Assembly (NCBI RefSeq): GCF_000204055.1
Contig: NW_006768773.1
Location: 1,271,879 to 1,335,878, forward strand
DNA: 64,000 nucleotides
Source of the DNA: Melampsora larici-populina 98AG31
Lineage: Eukaryota > Basidiomycota > Pucciniomycetes > Pucciniales > Melampsoraceae
Reading direction: 5' to 3'
Position numbers and translations under genes: made by a program. This document shows positions 46,713-58,555 of the stretch, piece after piece (the first letter of the stretch is position 1; the number at the start of each line of letters is the position of its first letter). Below the pieces are notes generated by a model. That model searched no databases. It had not been told where the DNA came from and saw only the letters and a program-made list of their open reading frames with translations.

Positions 46713-47552
46713 TCAATTCTCTTTCGAAGAAGCTAATGAATTAGGTTCCCATAATTGAAATTCGATTTGATTATTACCATCATCATCATTAACTTCAAAA
46801 AGATTAAACCCAAGTTCATCCTGTAAATCAATCTTTTCACCCTCATCGATTCCCAAACTGATCCATTCCAAAAACCTTTGATTGTCACTCATTTTCCAGT
46901 TTCCAGTTTCCTTAAAATCACTTAAAAACGTATCACATTCAAATCCTTCATCATCACCTAAAACTCTGGTTAATAAAATCGTTTTTAATTCGTATATGTT
47001 TGCTAGGATTGGGGTTTTGATGATTTGGTTATAAAGTTCAGATCCTCCAATTAAATAAGTTTTATATATGTTTAGGGTTTGGATGATTTCACAGGCGTTT
47101 AGAATCGAATTGGTTAAATAAACGTCTTTTGAATCTTTTGATCTGATCAAAGAAAAAAAAATAGAATCAGTTTGATGGAAAATGTTTTTTTTGGTGGATA
47201 GAAAAATGATGATCGTTGGAAAAAGAAAGACCTACAATCCAAGTGATTCATAGGTTTGTTTTCTAGAAACAATTATATTAATTCGGTTTTCTAAAGGTTT
47301 AAATTTCCTTGGAATACTTTCCCATGTTTTTCTTCCCATAATCACTACATTCTTTAAGTTTTGGTTTTGGTTTTCGATTTCAGTCGATTTTAATCTTGAT
47401 GTTGATTTTGAAGAAGGAATAAAAGAAGTTATAAATTTAAAATATTTCATATCTTTTTTTAATTTCCAAGGTAGTTTTCCTGATTTACCAATTCCATTTC
47501 CTACGGTTGCACAAACAATTAAGTTGAGTGAGATTGGAGTTTTGGTTTTCAT
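46713..47552 (-). CDS. DFR1: Dihydrofolate reductase (248 aa)
   Basis: Two exons: 47236-47552 and 46713-47142, phase 2, total 249 codons. It reduces dihydrofolate to tetrahydrofolate with NADPH, feeding thymidylate and purine synthesis. Diagnostic blocks in order: [19 protein letters not shown] (residues 11-29), [11 protein letters not shown] with the substrate-binding acid at residue 34, [19 protein letters not shown] (NADPH-binding), [19 protein letters not shown], and the C-terminal strand ending FQLWEP near 240. Between the first two blocks sits a Ser/Asn-rich insertion of about 25 residues, which makes it longer than yeast Dfr1 (211 aa). The active-site acid is Asp where eukaryotic enzymes usually have Glu. 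Confidence 0.95.
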
Positions 47553-48315
47553 TTTTGATTTAAGATTTGTTGCTTTGGTTGATGAACTTGTTGAACTTCT
47601 TGAATTGTTTCTTCAAGAATTTGTTGAATTGGATTGGGTTGGATCCAAATTTGACTTCTCAACTTTCTGATCGGCAAAGCGGCTACTGGTGCGCACGCTA
47701 CAATGCGCACGCGCACTCAACAGCATGAACCTCCCATCATGTCCTATGGGACGCGTCTACATAGGCGCTACTGGCGCGTTAGGCGCAGCTCTTCGCGACA
47801 CAAAAAGCAGCAAAATCAGAAAAAAGAGTGGAAATTATTGTCACCCATTGCTCGGCTGATTGATTGCGATCTTTGACCCTGGAAGTTCAACAAACACAAT
47901 TGGATCGAGTTCAAGGGTTGAAGAATTTTAATTACATTATTTCTCACTTTTTGTTGTTGAACTTGAACGAACAGGATAAGTGATATGAATTCAACTCAAG
48001 CTAGGAAATCATTGTCAAGGGTCTACTTTGGTCAAAGAACTTTCAACGCATTACGTAAGAAGTGTTTTTATTTGCACGTATCACAATAGGATTCAGACCC
48101 TGGTTTGTTGCCCAGCAAGTTTCCATGTATGTCTCTCTAGTAGACTTCTCCGTAAATAGTTTCTATCTCTCCACTGTTTCTTTTTTGCCAATGTTTCTAT
48201 TTCTCCACTGTCATTATTAGCTTGAGCAAAACATTTTAAGACTTAAATACACTCAATCTCAGAAAGAAAGCTCGATAACCTTTTCTCATCAAACTCGAGC
48301 CACTTGATCCGAAAT
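47553..48315. promoter_or_regulatory. Shared divergent promoter region of DHFR and the secreted-protein gene
   Basis: About 760 bases between two divergent ATGs. Around 47690-47790 is a G+C-rich island in AT-rich surroundings with GCGCACGC repeats, ACGCGT at 47751-47756 and GGCGCG at about 47773. ACGCGT is the MluI cell-cycle box used for S-phase genes in yeasts; it lies 200 bases before the DHFR ATG. Confidence 0.5.
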
Positions 48316-48875
48316 ATGTCTTGGAAGCCATTAAACCCCATTTTTATTCTTGTGCTCGTGTTTCTGTTTGCAGGAGATTTTGGGTTGCATATCTTCGTTG
48401 ATGCTAATGCCATAGAATGCAACTCATTTTGGGAACCACCAGGGCCGTGGAATACTAATAAGAAACATAGTTAGTTCAACTTTTCCCTTCAAGCTGTATT
48501 TTTCACTTCTTCAAATGCAACCCAATGATTCAACATTTTCAAGGAGATTGTGAACTGACGTGAAATATCTTCTGTCCAATAATCTTCATGACTAAAGAGT
48601 GCGGTCGTACGCTTGATGGGGTCCCTAGCTCATACTGGTGTGACACGTGCCACAGGAATGATAAGAAGTTCCCCAGTGCGAAACAAATTTCTCATTTTGA
48701 ATAGATGTGCACTCCCAGATGGATAACAGACGACTTACCTTCTCGTTTGTTGAATCATCTCACAGCTGCCATTAACTGTGTTGGTCCACAAAAATTGTCT
48801 ACGGACGGAGCTTTTACTTGCGATGCCGGAATGGACGAAAACGTAATGGGCGACCCAAATCGTCCTATTTGTTGA
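48316..48875 (+). CDS. Small secreted Cys-rich protein (126 aa), effector-like candidate
   Basis: Exons 48316-48469, 48598-48667 and 48719-48875 join with matching phases to 126 residues. The N-terminus is a classic signal peptide with a hydrophobic core (IFILVLVFLFAG). The mature part carries cysteines in short clusters (IECNSFW, KCGRTL, YWCDTC, INCVG, FTCDAG, RPIC), which suggests disulphide bonding outside the cell. No enzyme motif. Rust fungi encode many such proteins, often expressed in infection, but expression cannot be seen here. Two further in-phase exons downstream (49028-49072 and 49183-49214) would give another Cys-rich C-terminus if a weak donor at 48862 is used. The intron between exons 2 and 3 is only 51 nt and uses a weak donor (GTTCCC). 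Confidence 0.6.
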
Positions 48876-50351
48876 GTCAATTTTTCATTTTATACCTTTT
48901 GGTTTAACTCGACTATCCATTTTAGTTTTATTTAATTTGAGAGACCTTACTGATCTTTTAAATACAAATTTTGTTGTACTTTGTTAATTTTAAAAACAAA
49001 AAGTTTGTTATCATTTTTATCCTGCAGGAACTGCAAATACCTACACTTGCAAAAAACCACAGTTGTATCAGCGTAAGTTTATTTTCAACTCATACGTGAT
49101 TAAGTATATGATATAAACCTATCACTGACTGTTACTGTCTAATGGAATCGAACCTGACCATGTTGGCTACAATGGCATTTAGAATGTGATTCGGCATCAT
49201 GCAAGCTCAGATAAAACAAGACACGTGTTCTGATGCTCGAAATACCAGATAACCCACAACATTCAGAGCAGTCGACTTCAATGTTGCTGTTAGTATTACT
49301 TATTCAAAGGATGTTTGATTCTCCTCCATAGATTGCATTTCCCTCTATCAAAGGTGTGATCTCAGAAACCAGAGTTGTACAGTATCTTATGCTTTCTGTT
49401 CCCCCTCTATTTCCTTCTCTTTTCCTTCCTTTCATCCTTGAATCATCTTGCGTGAAGTCTTTTGTCTATGTATTTACATTTTGGATAGCATCAATTCAAT
49501 CGCCATGTTCTTTTCACCAAGTCCCTATGTACTTGCTATATGTGTTACCTCCTAAACACCCTTGGTGTATAGGATTAGTAACAAAAAAGTGGCCAAAAAG
49601 GCTGAGTCAACAATCAAGTATGCAACAACAGAGGGTGAGTTAACAGGAACTCAAACCCAGAGGAATGTCTTTTATGTGGGACTAATCCATTGATCCCAAT
49701 AATAACATGTTATGGTTTAGTCAAACCTCATTCCATGGTGACTTTATAAGACTCAACTAAGCACCACAAAAACAATGGCACTTGTTGAAAATCTAAATCA
49801 GGACCTGCCATTCCATCATTCCAGAGGATTCAATCACAGCCCAATTTGCCTATGCTTTAGCATAGCTATGAACTGACACCAACTAAGTTAGTGGTGGTAG
49901 CAATCAAAATGGGAAAATGCGTAGACTTGAGATCTTGAAGGTTCGACTGAAAAAGTCAAGCAACCCCTTCAATCCACCTGTTCTACGGTAACTTATGATA
50001 GCTTGTTTTGGATGTTGGGTTTCTGCATGAACGTACTCTGATCTCTTTTGAAGCATTTCATAAAGCAATTCAATGCAAGAACGAATTGGATTATGTATTC
50101 CATCAACTCAGACCTATGTAGATTTAAATTCAAACTTTTTTCTTTTCAAAATCAAAAGTTTTGTAATTAGCTTTTGTTTATAGCTTCAAGTTTTTATTAA
50201 AGTGAATCTACATAAGTGGGTTCAAAAATGTTCAATTAAAATCGAAAAAATCTTAGAATTAATTACGTGACACAGACCAGCAAGAAGAAATCGAAAGGAT
50301 TCGTGATGACTTTTGAAGTTGTTTGTCTTTGGAAATCCTCAAAACAAAGAA
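48876..50351. other. Intergenic, possible alternative 3' exons
   Basis: It contains the possible exons 49028-49072 and 49183-49214 of the secreted-protein gene. The rest has no supported gene; the frame at 49356 is hydrophobic but lacks other support. Confidence 0.4.
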
Positions 50352-52895
50352 TCACTTCAACTCATCCCTTTCCTTCAGAATCCCACCATCCTGATCCTCA
50401 TCAAATCCATCCGTCCTCCTAACCCTACTTCTCCAATCATTACCAGCTCTAAAGCCGATTTGATCAATCTTAAACTTCCAAAACTCACTTGCAAACTTAT
50501 TCCCAAACCCCTTTTTAATCAAATCAAACAAATTATCTAAATCTTTAGAAGAAGGAACAAGTTGATCATCCAGAATTTCTTGAAACAATTCAAAACAAAA
50601 CTTATGACTTAATTCACTATTGATGATTAAATGTGATGAAATCAATTGTGATCTTTCTTCATGTGATAGAAATGTATTTTTGATGTTTAAAAATTTATCA
50701 TTCTCTTGATCTTTAGTTTTAGTTTTTAAATTAATAACAGGTAAAGTACGATGTGTAATAAAGATCGTAATAGATTCTTTTAACATTTCTTTTGTTTTTT
50801 CATTCGGTTTGATTTCATATAATTTGGTAATCGATTTAAGTAATGATAATGGTAATGGATTAATAACCTTTTCGATTTCTTTTTCTTCATTCCTATTAAT
50901 TCCCCAAGAAGTTTTCCAAAGCCTTAGAATCGAATTCAAATTTCCTTCTTCAAATCTTTCTAAACTTTCACTTTCTTCTTTGATTTCGATTCCATCTTTA
51001 TCAAATTCACGTAATGGGATCTTGATCCAATCAAATTCTTGGGTTTTTGGATGTTCCATTAAAACTCTAAAAGCTTTTTTTCTACTTGGTTTCATCCTTT
51101 TATCAGTTTCATTTGATAAAGAATTCATAAGATAAAGAATTAATTTAACTAATTTAAATGGTTTCAATGGTTTACCACGTTCACCTCTTATTAATGGATT
51201 CGATAATTCTTCTAATGAATTGATCAATTTAAGTAATGGCCAATCCAGTTTAGCCAAATTTAATCGAGGTACAAGGTTTAACCATGTTTCAACTAAAAGG
51301 CTTGAACGACCTAAATCAAAGAAAGTTTCCAATGTATTCTTATATAACAAATCATCAGAAGTAAGTGTATGTTCTTCACTTCTACGTTCTCTTACTGCAT
51401 CCAAATCAGAAAACCTAAGTAAAAGATTAGCCACTGGAGGTGCAGGAGATCGTTGATCGATTTTGGCCATTTGATTAAACGTTTGAATTAATTTGATTGA
51501 GAATTGTTCAAGTTGATAAGAAATCGATCCTTGTACTCTCATTTGATTCCAAAGGATTTCTAAAGCTTCAAATGAATCTTTAAACAGTTTAGCATTATCT
51601 CTTCCTAATCGTTTTGAATTATATCGTCTTATACTGGTATTAATTATAGACCCTAAAATCGTCATGATCGCTTGATGATGAGGTTCAAGAGTTTCATCTT
51701 CTAATGATGTTCTATATACATCTTCTGATCGGATATAATTCCATTCTACTAATTGACTATAAATCTTTAAACATAATGATAAAGTATTCTGAGTGATTTT
51801 GAAAGATAAATTCGGATGATTTTGAGATTCAGGATTATCAGTATAAGAAATCCATTTGAATATTGATCTAATTCCAAATCTTGCATGAGTTTCTATACGA
51901 TTATCATTTGATATTGATTGAATCATTTTCATCCAAATGTTTTCCATTAAACTGATATCCCAAAATAGATGATGATTTGATCTTCTAAGTGATTTCATTA
52001 CACATCTTAAGTTTTCGGAACTTAATCCAATCCAATCCAATGATGAATTTCTTTCTTTGATTGGAGTCAGATTGATAAGTTGATGAAAATAATTTGAAAC
52101 TGATTCATCTGTCACAAATGATAAACGTTTTTCAAGTTCAGATACCCACCTTCTTTTTCTTCTTGACAAATCAATCAATTTCTGTAAACCTGATTTACGT
52201 TGAGAGATTGTAAAGATTGTAGTAGGATCAGATGAAATATCAAGTAAATCATCAATTAATCCTTTCGTAAAGGTATCATTTCTAGATTTGAGTGTGTATT
52301 CGATAAAAATATCTAAAGATGCTTCTGGTAATGCTGTTAATAAAGTAGAATGATGGGTACGAATCGATTGGTAGTCAGATTCATTCAGTGTTGGTGCCTT
52401 TGGATCTTCTAATCTGATTCGAATACGTTGAGATCCAGAACCAAACTGCAGTCCTCTGAGTACAGTAAAGAGAGCAATCAGATTAGGTTCGATGATTTGA
52501 CCTTGATTATCGATTATGTTCTTATTCGAAGAAATGGTTTTTGAGGATGATACTGGTCGGTTTGCTGAACGGGGTAACTTGATATGTGTTGATGTAGATT
52601 TTGAGACTGAGGAATACGATGATGATGATGATGGTTTGCAAAGTCAGTCGATCTTCAACCATTTCGAATTGAAGAAGATGGATAGCTGACTAGATAAAGA
52701 AGTACAATCATATTTTGAACCGATCGATTCTTCTGATTGATGATGACCAACTTGAGTATTGAAAAGTCGATGTTGTTGAAGATGATAGAATGAAGATTGA
52801 TGATGATGATAAGCTGGTATTTGATGTGATAAAGATCTATTGATTGAATAACGAAATGAATATGACTCGATTGAAGTGATTAAGTTAAAGTTCAT
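50352..52895 (-). CDS. Predicted mitochondrial helical protein (819 aa), unknown function
   Basis: Exon 1 is 52691-52895 and exon 2 is 50352-52606, sharing a phase-1 junction (820 codons with stop). The intron is inferred because an in-frame TGA (52644-52646) lies between two clearly coding parts in one frame; CTGAC overlapping that stop would serve as branch point and CTCAG as acceptor. Other phase-1 donors (52703-52725 area) are possible. The N-terminus is rich in Ser, Tyr, Arg and His with almost no acid (FRYSINRSLSHQIPAY), which fits a mitochondrial targeting peptide. The rest is helical and Leu/Ile-rich with PPR-like phrasing (FDLIKKGFGNKF), but no repeat array is certain. It could be an organelle RNA or expression factor; this is inference. 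It is divergent from PRP6 across 235 bases. Confidence 0.65.
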
Positions 52896-53130
52896 TTGAT
52901 TTTAAAATCAGTTTGCTGAGCTGAGTTGAGGAATGCTGAGCTCGATCGCATTAGTTCCTCTTTTGCTTCTTGACCATTGAGTAAAATTTAAAAAATTGAA
53001 AATTGACAGTTGGTGGAACTGTAGTTTAGTAAACTGTAGATTAGGAAACAATACTTTGGCCAGAATTCAACTTGGTTCGATCAATCAAAGCCAGAAGTAA
53101 CTTGTTCTATCATCAATTCACTTCAACAAG
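52896..53130. promoter_or_regulatory. Compact bidirectional promoter, mitochondrial-protein gene / PRP6
   Basis: Only 235 bases separate the two divergent ATGs, so both promoters must share this stretch. No TATA box or known motif stands out. Confidence 0.6.
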
Positions 53131-56100
53131 ATGGCACCATCAAATCCTGATAAGTTGAGTTCATTCTAATCATCTATTTCCTTTATTTACGAATATAAAT
53201 GTGAATCGCAATTGATCGAAATCTCCTCTTTGTTTTCAGATATGCATTTCTTAAAATGCAGGCACCACCAAGTTATGTAGCAGGTTTAGGTCGAGGAGCA
53301 TCAGGTTTCACAACACGATCAGATATAGGACCAGCAAGAGAAGGACCCACGCCAGAAGCCATAGCAGCAGCTAGATTAGCAAGAGGAGAAGATGATACAA
53401 TCCAAAATGAAGAATCTGAACAATTTCAAGATCCAGATAATGAAACGAATCTGTTTGGATCAGCACCATATGATCAAGAAGATGAAGAAGCGGATAAAAT
53501 CTATGAATCCATTGATTTACATTTAGAAAGAAGAGGACAATTAAGAAGAGAGATTCGAGAAAGATTAGAAGCCGAAAAATTAGAATCTGAAAGACCAAAG
53601 ATTCAAACTCAATTTGCCGATTTAAAAAGATCATTAAGTACTGTTACTGATTCTGAATGGGAATCTTTACCTGAAGTTGGAAATTTAGCTGGTAGAGGTC
53701 ATAAGAAATTAAGAAAAGAAGGTAATTTAAGAACTTATGCTATACCTGATAGTGTTTTATTAGGTCAAAGAGATCAAGTTGGAATTGAAACTAGTTTAGA
53801 TAGTAGACAAATGAATGGTGATATTACGCCTGCTTCGACTACTACTTCTAGTGATGGATCAGGTGTGATGACCAATTTTGTGGAAATCGGGGCTGCAAGA
53901 GATAAAGTGTTAGGATTGAAGTTAGATCAAGTTAAAGATTCAGTCTCAGGTTCAACTACAATCGATCCAAAAGGTTATCTAACTCAAATGAATTCAATCG
54001 TCTTCAAAACTGAAGCTGAGATTGGTGATATTAAAAGAGCTAGAGCTTTATTAGATAGTTTAATCAAAAGTAATAAAAAACATGCGCCCGGTTGGATCGC
54101 TGCTGCTAGAGTTGAAGTAGCTGCTGGTAAACAAGTGGCTGCTAGAAAGATTATGGCTCAAGCTTGTGAAGAATGTCCAAAGAGTGAAGATGCTTGGCTT
54201 GAGAATGCGAATCTAAATGTAACTTTGAATTTTATTGATCCTAATCGAATGATCGAATTTGAAAAGCTGACTTCAACTCTTGATTCCTAGACACCCGAAA
54301 ATGCCAAGGTAGTGTTGGCAGATGCGGTTACTCATCTTCCACATTCGGTCAAGATTTGGTTGAAGGCTGTTAGTCTGGAACACGAAATCCCTGCCAAGAA
54401 AAGAGTGATGAGAAAAGCATTAGAATATATTCCTACATCCGTAAAACTATGGAAAGGTACTTGATTCTTCAACAACTCTACATTATTCATCATGACACTA
54501 ATCTCGGATCTCTTTATTTTCTCTCAGAGGCTGTCAACCTAGAAGAAAACCCCTCAGATGCACGAATTTTACTTCAAAGAGCAGTAGAAGTCGTTCCATT
54601 CTCCGATGAACTTTGGTTAACACTCGCAAGACTAGAAACACCCGATAAAGCCAAACAAGTGTTGAACAGAGCACGTCAAACGATTCCCACAAGTCATCAA
54701 ATTTGGATTTCAGCTTGTAGGTTAGAAGAACAAGAAGGCAAAGAATTAGATCGGATTGAAGGATTGATGAGTAAAGGAGTTTCAGCACTTAAAAAGAATG
54801 GAGCTGAATTACCTAGAGAACAATGGATTAAAGAAGCCGAAAAATGTGAATCACAAAAAAGTATTGTCACTTGTCAAGCGATCATCAAAGCTACAATTCA
54901 TTTAGATATAGAAGATGAAGATAGACGAGATGTTTGGTTAGAAGATGCTCAAAGTTCTTTGGCTAACGGGTATATTGAAACTGCTAGAGCGATTTATGAA
55001 TATGCATTAAATGTGTACCCAAACAAATCAGACATATGGAGAAAAGCTGCTGACTTGGAAAAATCGTACGGTACTAAAGATTCATTATTGAAATTATTAG
55101 AAAAAGCTGTCAATGCTTGTCCTCATTCTGAAATTCTATGGTTAATGGCTGCAAAAGAATGTTGGCAATCTAATGGTGATGTAGATGGAGCAAGAAAGAT
55201 TTTAGGTGACGCATTTGAAGCTAATCCTGAAAGTGAACAAGTTTGGTTAGCTGCTGTTAAACTTGAATCGGAGAATGGACAAATCGAAGCGGCTAAACAG
55301 TTGATGAAAAGAGCAAGAGATGTAGCTGGAACAGAAAGAGTTGAGTACTTCTTAATCATTTTATTTATCGTTTTTTAATTTTGATCATATTGAATATTGA
55401 TTGTTTGGTTTTGTTATATCTGATGAGTAGATCTGGATGAAAAATGCGGTTTTTGAAAGACAACATGGATCAGTTGATGAAGCATTAGAAATCACAGAAA
55501 AAGCATTAATTAAATTTCCAACTTCTGAAAAACTACATATGATCAAAGGACAAATTTTAGAATCTAAACAAAACTTATCAGGAGCAAGGGAAGCCTATTC
55601 AATCGGAACTAAAAAATGTCCAAAAAGTATACCATTATGGATCTTATCATCTAGATTAGAAGAAAAAGTAGGAATGACCATTAAAGCAAGAGCAATCATG
55701 GAAAGAGCAAGACATTATAATCCAAAGAATGAAGAATTATGGTCCGAAAGTTGTTCGATTGAAGAAAGATCAAGTGGTCATACTACTGGATCTTCTACTA
55801 ATGCTAATGGAGTTGGAATTCAAGCTAAGAATATGATGTCTAGAGCACTACAAGATTGTCCTAATTCTGGTTTACTTTATTCTCAATCTATTTGGTATGA
55901 ACTTAGACCACAAAGAAAAGCAAGAGGTGTAGATGCACTTAAGAAATGTAATAATCATCCAATGGTGATTGTTACGGTGGCTAGATTGTTATGGGCTGAG
56001 AGGAAATTAGATAAGGTTAGGAATTGGTTAGAGAAAGCTATTGTGGCGGATTCTGATTTTGGTGATTTTTGGGGAATTTATTATAAGTTTTTAAAAATGC

Positions 56101-56348
56101 ATGGGACTGAGGTAAATCCATCTGTTTTTTTTTCTTGTCTCTAATACATTTTTATGATATGACTGACGGATTTATTTGTTTTGTTTGTTAATCATTTTTA
56201 GGAAGAAAGCTCAATGTTAATTGAAAGATGTAAAAATGCCGAACCACATCATGGACCAGTTTGGCAATCTACTGTAAAAGATTTATCGAATACAGGAAAA
56301 AGTATAAAAGAAATTCTTGAATTAGTTTCAGATAAATTACAACAATGA
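53131..56348 (+). CDS. PRP6: Pre-mRNA splicing factor Prp6, U5 snRNP protein (935 aa)
   Basis: Six exons: 53131-53153, 53240-54218, 54291-54456, 54528-55339, 55431-56111, 56202-56348; all phases close to 936 codons. The N-terminal signature PPSYVAGLGRGASGFTTRSD is the PRP1 N-terminal domain found in Prp6/Prp1. The rest is an array of HAT/TPR-like helical repeats from about residue 270 to the end (for example AWLENANLNTPENAKVVL, LWLTLARLETPDKAKQVL, IWRKAADLEKSYGTKDSL, LWLMAAKECW). The C-terminus matches the family (CKNAEPHHGPVWQ ... ILELVSDKLQQ). Prp6 bridges U5 and U4/U6 snRNPs in the tri-snRNP in the nucleus. The length is close to human PRPF6 (941 aa). Exon 1 is only 23 nt. Confidence 0.95.
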
Positions 56349-56921
56349 AATATTCTTCATTTTTTTCGATAAACGTAAAAATGATTTCTATTGAAAGTAT
56401 TGATACTATATATATGAAGAGAACTTCATGTTTTTTTATTTGACCTGTAAATGTAAATCAATTCTTAATTCTATTCACATGATCTTGAAGTCTATTAAGA
56501 GGAAATAAAAGCATAACCAAAACACAATGTGACGCTCATCATATTCAGATTCTCTATCAGTAGAAGCGTTGCTCGGATTTAGATTAATTTTATCATCATT
56601 TTGTCATTGATCAATTCTAAACTTCAGACAAAAAAGTGACTTGCGGAGTACGTATCACACCCTCTCTCGCAAACTCACTCATCGAGTGGCACATCAGTCA
56701 GGTCTACTCATCACATTTACAAATTCTCTACCGGGAGAAAGAGTTTCCGATTTAAATTACATACGGTATATACAGGTAAAATATAAGAGGAAAATTTTCA
56801 TTTCTATATTGCTTTTATTTGGTGAATATAAACCAATTCACAAGTTTATCAACAAATTCTTTAGATCTATCAGAAAAGTAAAAAAAAGTATCACCAAAGT
56901 AACATTGCTCAAATTTTAATG
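56349..56921. other. Convergent intergenic region
   Basis: 3' flanks of PRP6 and the coiled-coil gene; nothing else is seen. Confidence 0.55.
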
Positions 56922-57764
56922 CTAAGCAGAGTACTCTTTACATCTCATTTCTCTACCAGGAGAAGGTATATTTGGATTTAAATCAGATTTCGAAAGATTT
57001 GTTTGCCATTGAGAAATCTTTTGATTGATTGATGGGTGATAAATTATAGGAGTTTCTTGAATTTGATTGAATTGTGATCTTGATGAACCTAATTCTGAAA
57101 AATTTGATAATTCTTTTGGAGGTTGGAGTGATGAATTATACATTTCAGAAGATATTCGGTTTATGTTCAAGTATGGATGCTATTTCGAAGCAGACAAAAC
57201 TTAATGAGTTTCAATCACTGGAACTTGAGAACAAAAAATGATTTTAGGATTGGAATGATGAGAGGAAAAGATGACTCAACTGCAAGTAAACGATGAATTC
57301 TTTTTTTGGTATTTTGTTTGATTGTACTACCTAAACCTTTGAGTTTTGATTCATAAGAAGCCAATGAATTCAATTGTTTTCGATGATTGGTTTCTTTTAT
57401 TTTATCACTTTGGATTTGATTTAAAATTGATTGAAGTTCATTGTTTCTTTCTTTGATTAGTTTGTCCACCTTCAAAGAAACCAAAACAAGAAAATTAGTA
57501 TCAAAACACAGTTATCAAATGTGTGTTTCGGTAAGAAAAAGAGACAAAAAGGATACTTACTTCTTTACTTGATTGTATAACTTTGGCATACGCTTCTGAA
57601 GCTCTAAGTCTTAAATCATCATCCTCTGAAGCAAGATATGAAAAGATATTTGGTGGGTTAAAAGTATGATGAGGTTGAAAATGATTTGGAACCGAAGAAT
57701 TCGATTTCTCAATATCTTGAACATGCTCTGTAGCCATTTCATTGGATAATTGTATAAAATTCAT
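56922..57764 (-). CDS. Coiled-coil protein (216 aa), unknown function
   Basis: Three exons: 57561-57764, 57281-57469 and 56922-57179, all phase 0, total 217 codons. The N-terminal 55 residues are polar (NHFQPHHTFNPPNIFSYLAS). A continuous helical, probably coiled-coil stretch follows from about residue 48 to 130 (LRLRASEAYAKVIQSSKE, VDKLIKERNNELQSILNQ, LASYESKLKGLGSTI), ending in basic residues. The C-terminal third is Ser/Asn/Pro-rich and unstructured. No membrane span. It may be a subunit of a small complex; I cannot name the family. The donor after residue 68 is a strong GTAAGT, so the exon structure is fairly certain. Confidence 0.65.
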
Positions 57765-58555
57765 AAAAAGGTGGGATTGATAAATGAAACGATGGAATTC
57801 AAGAAGATATTTCCTTGACCAAGATCAAGTATGTGCTCCTTTTATGGAAGAATGAGCTTGATGAGCATTGAGTGAAATTAACTCGTTCGATATGTGTTCA
57901 CTAAACAGCTCAAAAGCCCTCAGCCTTTTCTCAACTTCTTCCCTCAACAGATTCTTTTCCATCCTCAACCTAAGAGCTTAACGTTCAAATTCGAATCATG
58001 ACATTTGCAAGGGATGTTTTCTTGCCAGAGTTTCCCTTGCTGAGGGATTTGAAGAGACCGACAAAGCTCACTTTTGTGTTTCAAACATTCGAGCTAACAA
58101 ATCTCATGAGGTTTTGAGACTTCAGTGACTTCCTTGAGCTCAGCCACCGTTGGCATCACTGCGGTAGCGCCGCTATCGCATATACTACCGGCAAGGGTGG
58201 TAGAGGTGGACCGCCAGTCGTGAAACATGTTGAACTGTTTTTAGACTTTGCACAAAGAAATGACTTCAATCTTGACAAAGAAATCTGACTATCTCATTCT
58301 CATCATGCCTTTGGAAATGTACCTCAGTGATTTTCTTAGCCGCCGGTGGCCTCACTTCGGCAGCACCGCCATCGTATATTTATTACCGGAAAACCCATGT
58401 ACCGCATTCTTCTCGGACAAAAAGATTTCTTAAATATCCTCGAACCGCAAACTAAAGACTGAAAAGATGCATAGATTAATTTAAACTGTACGACTCACAA
58501 GTCGTCTCGCAGAAGGGGCGATACGACTTCGTGTCTGATTCATGATGGTGGCACC
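57765..58555. other. Intergenic with a direct repeat pair
   Basis: Holds the promoter side of the coiled-coil gene and two diverged copies of a 65-70 bp GC-richer segment (58123-58191 and 58325-58389). No gene. Confidence 0.45.
58123..58389. repeat. Two direct copies of a 65-70 bp segment, about 200 bp apart
   Basis: Both copies read CAGTGA..T.CTT..AGCC.CCG.TGGC.TCACT.CGG.AGC.CCGC.ATCG.ATAT...TACCGG. The first is 58123-58191, the second 58325-58389 with a short gap. It probably arose by tandem duplication of a unit of about 200 bp. Confidence 0.7.
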
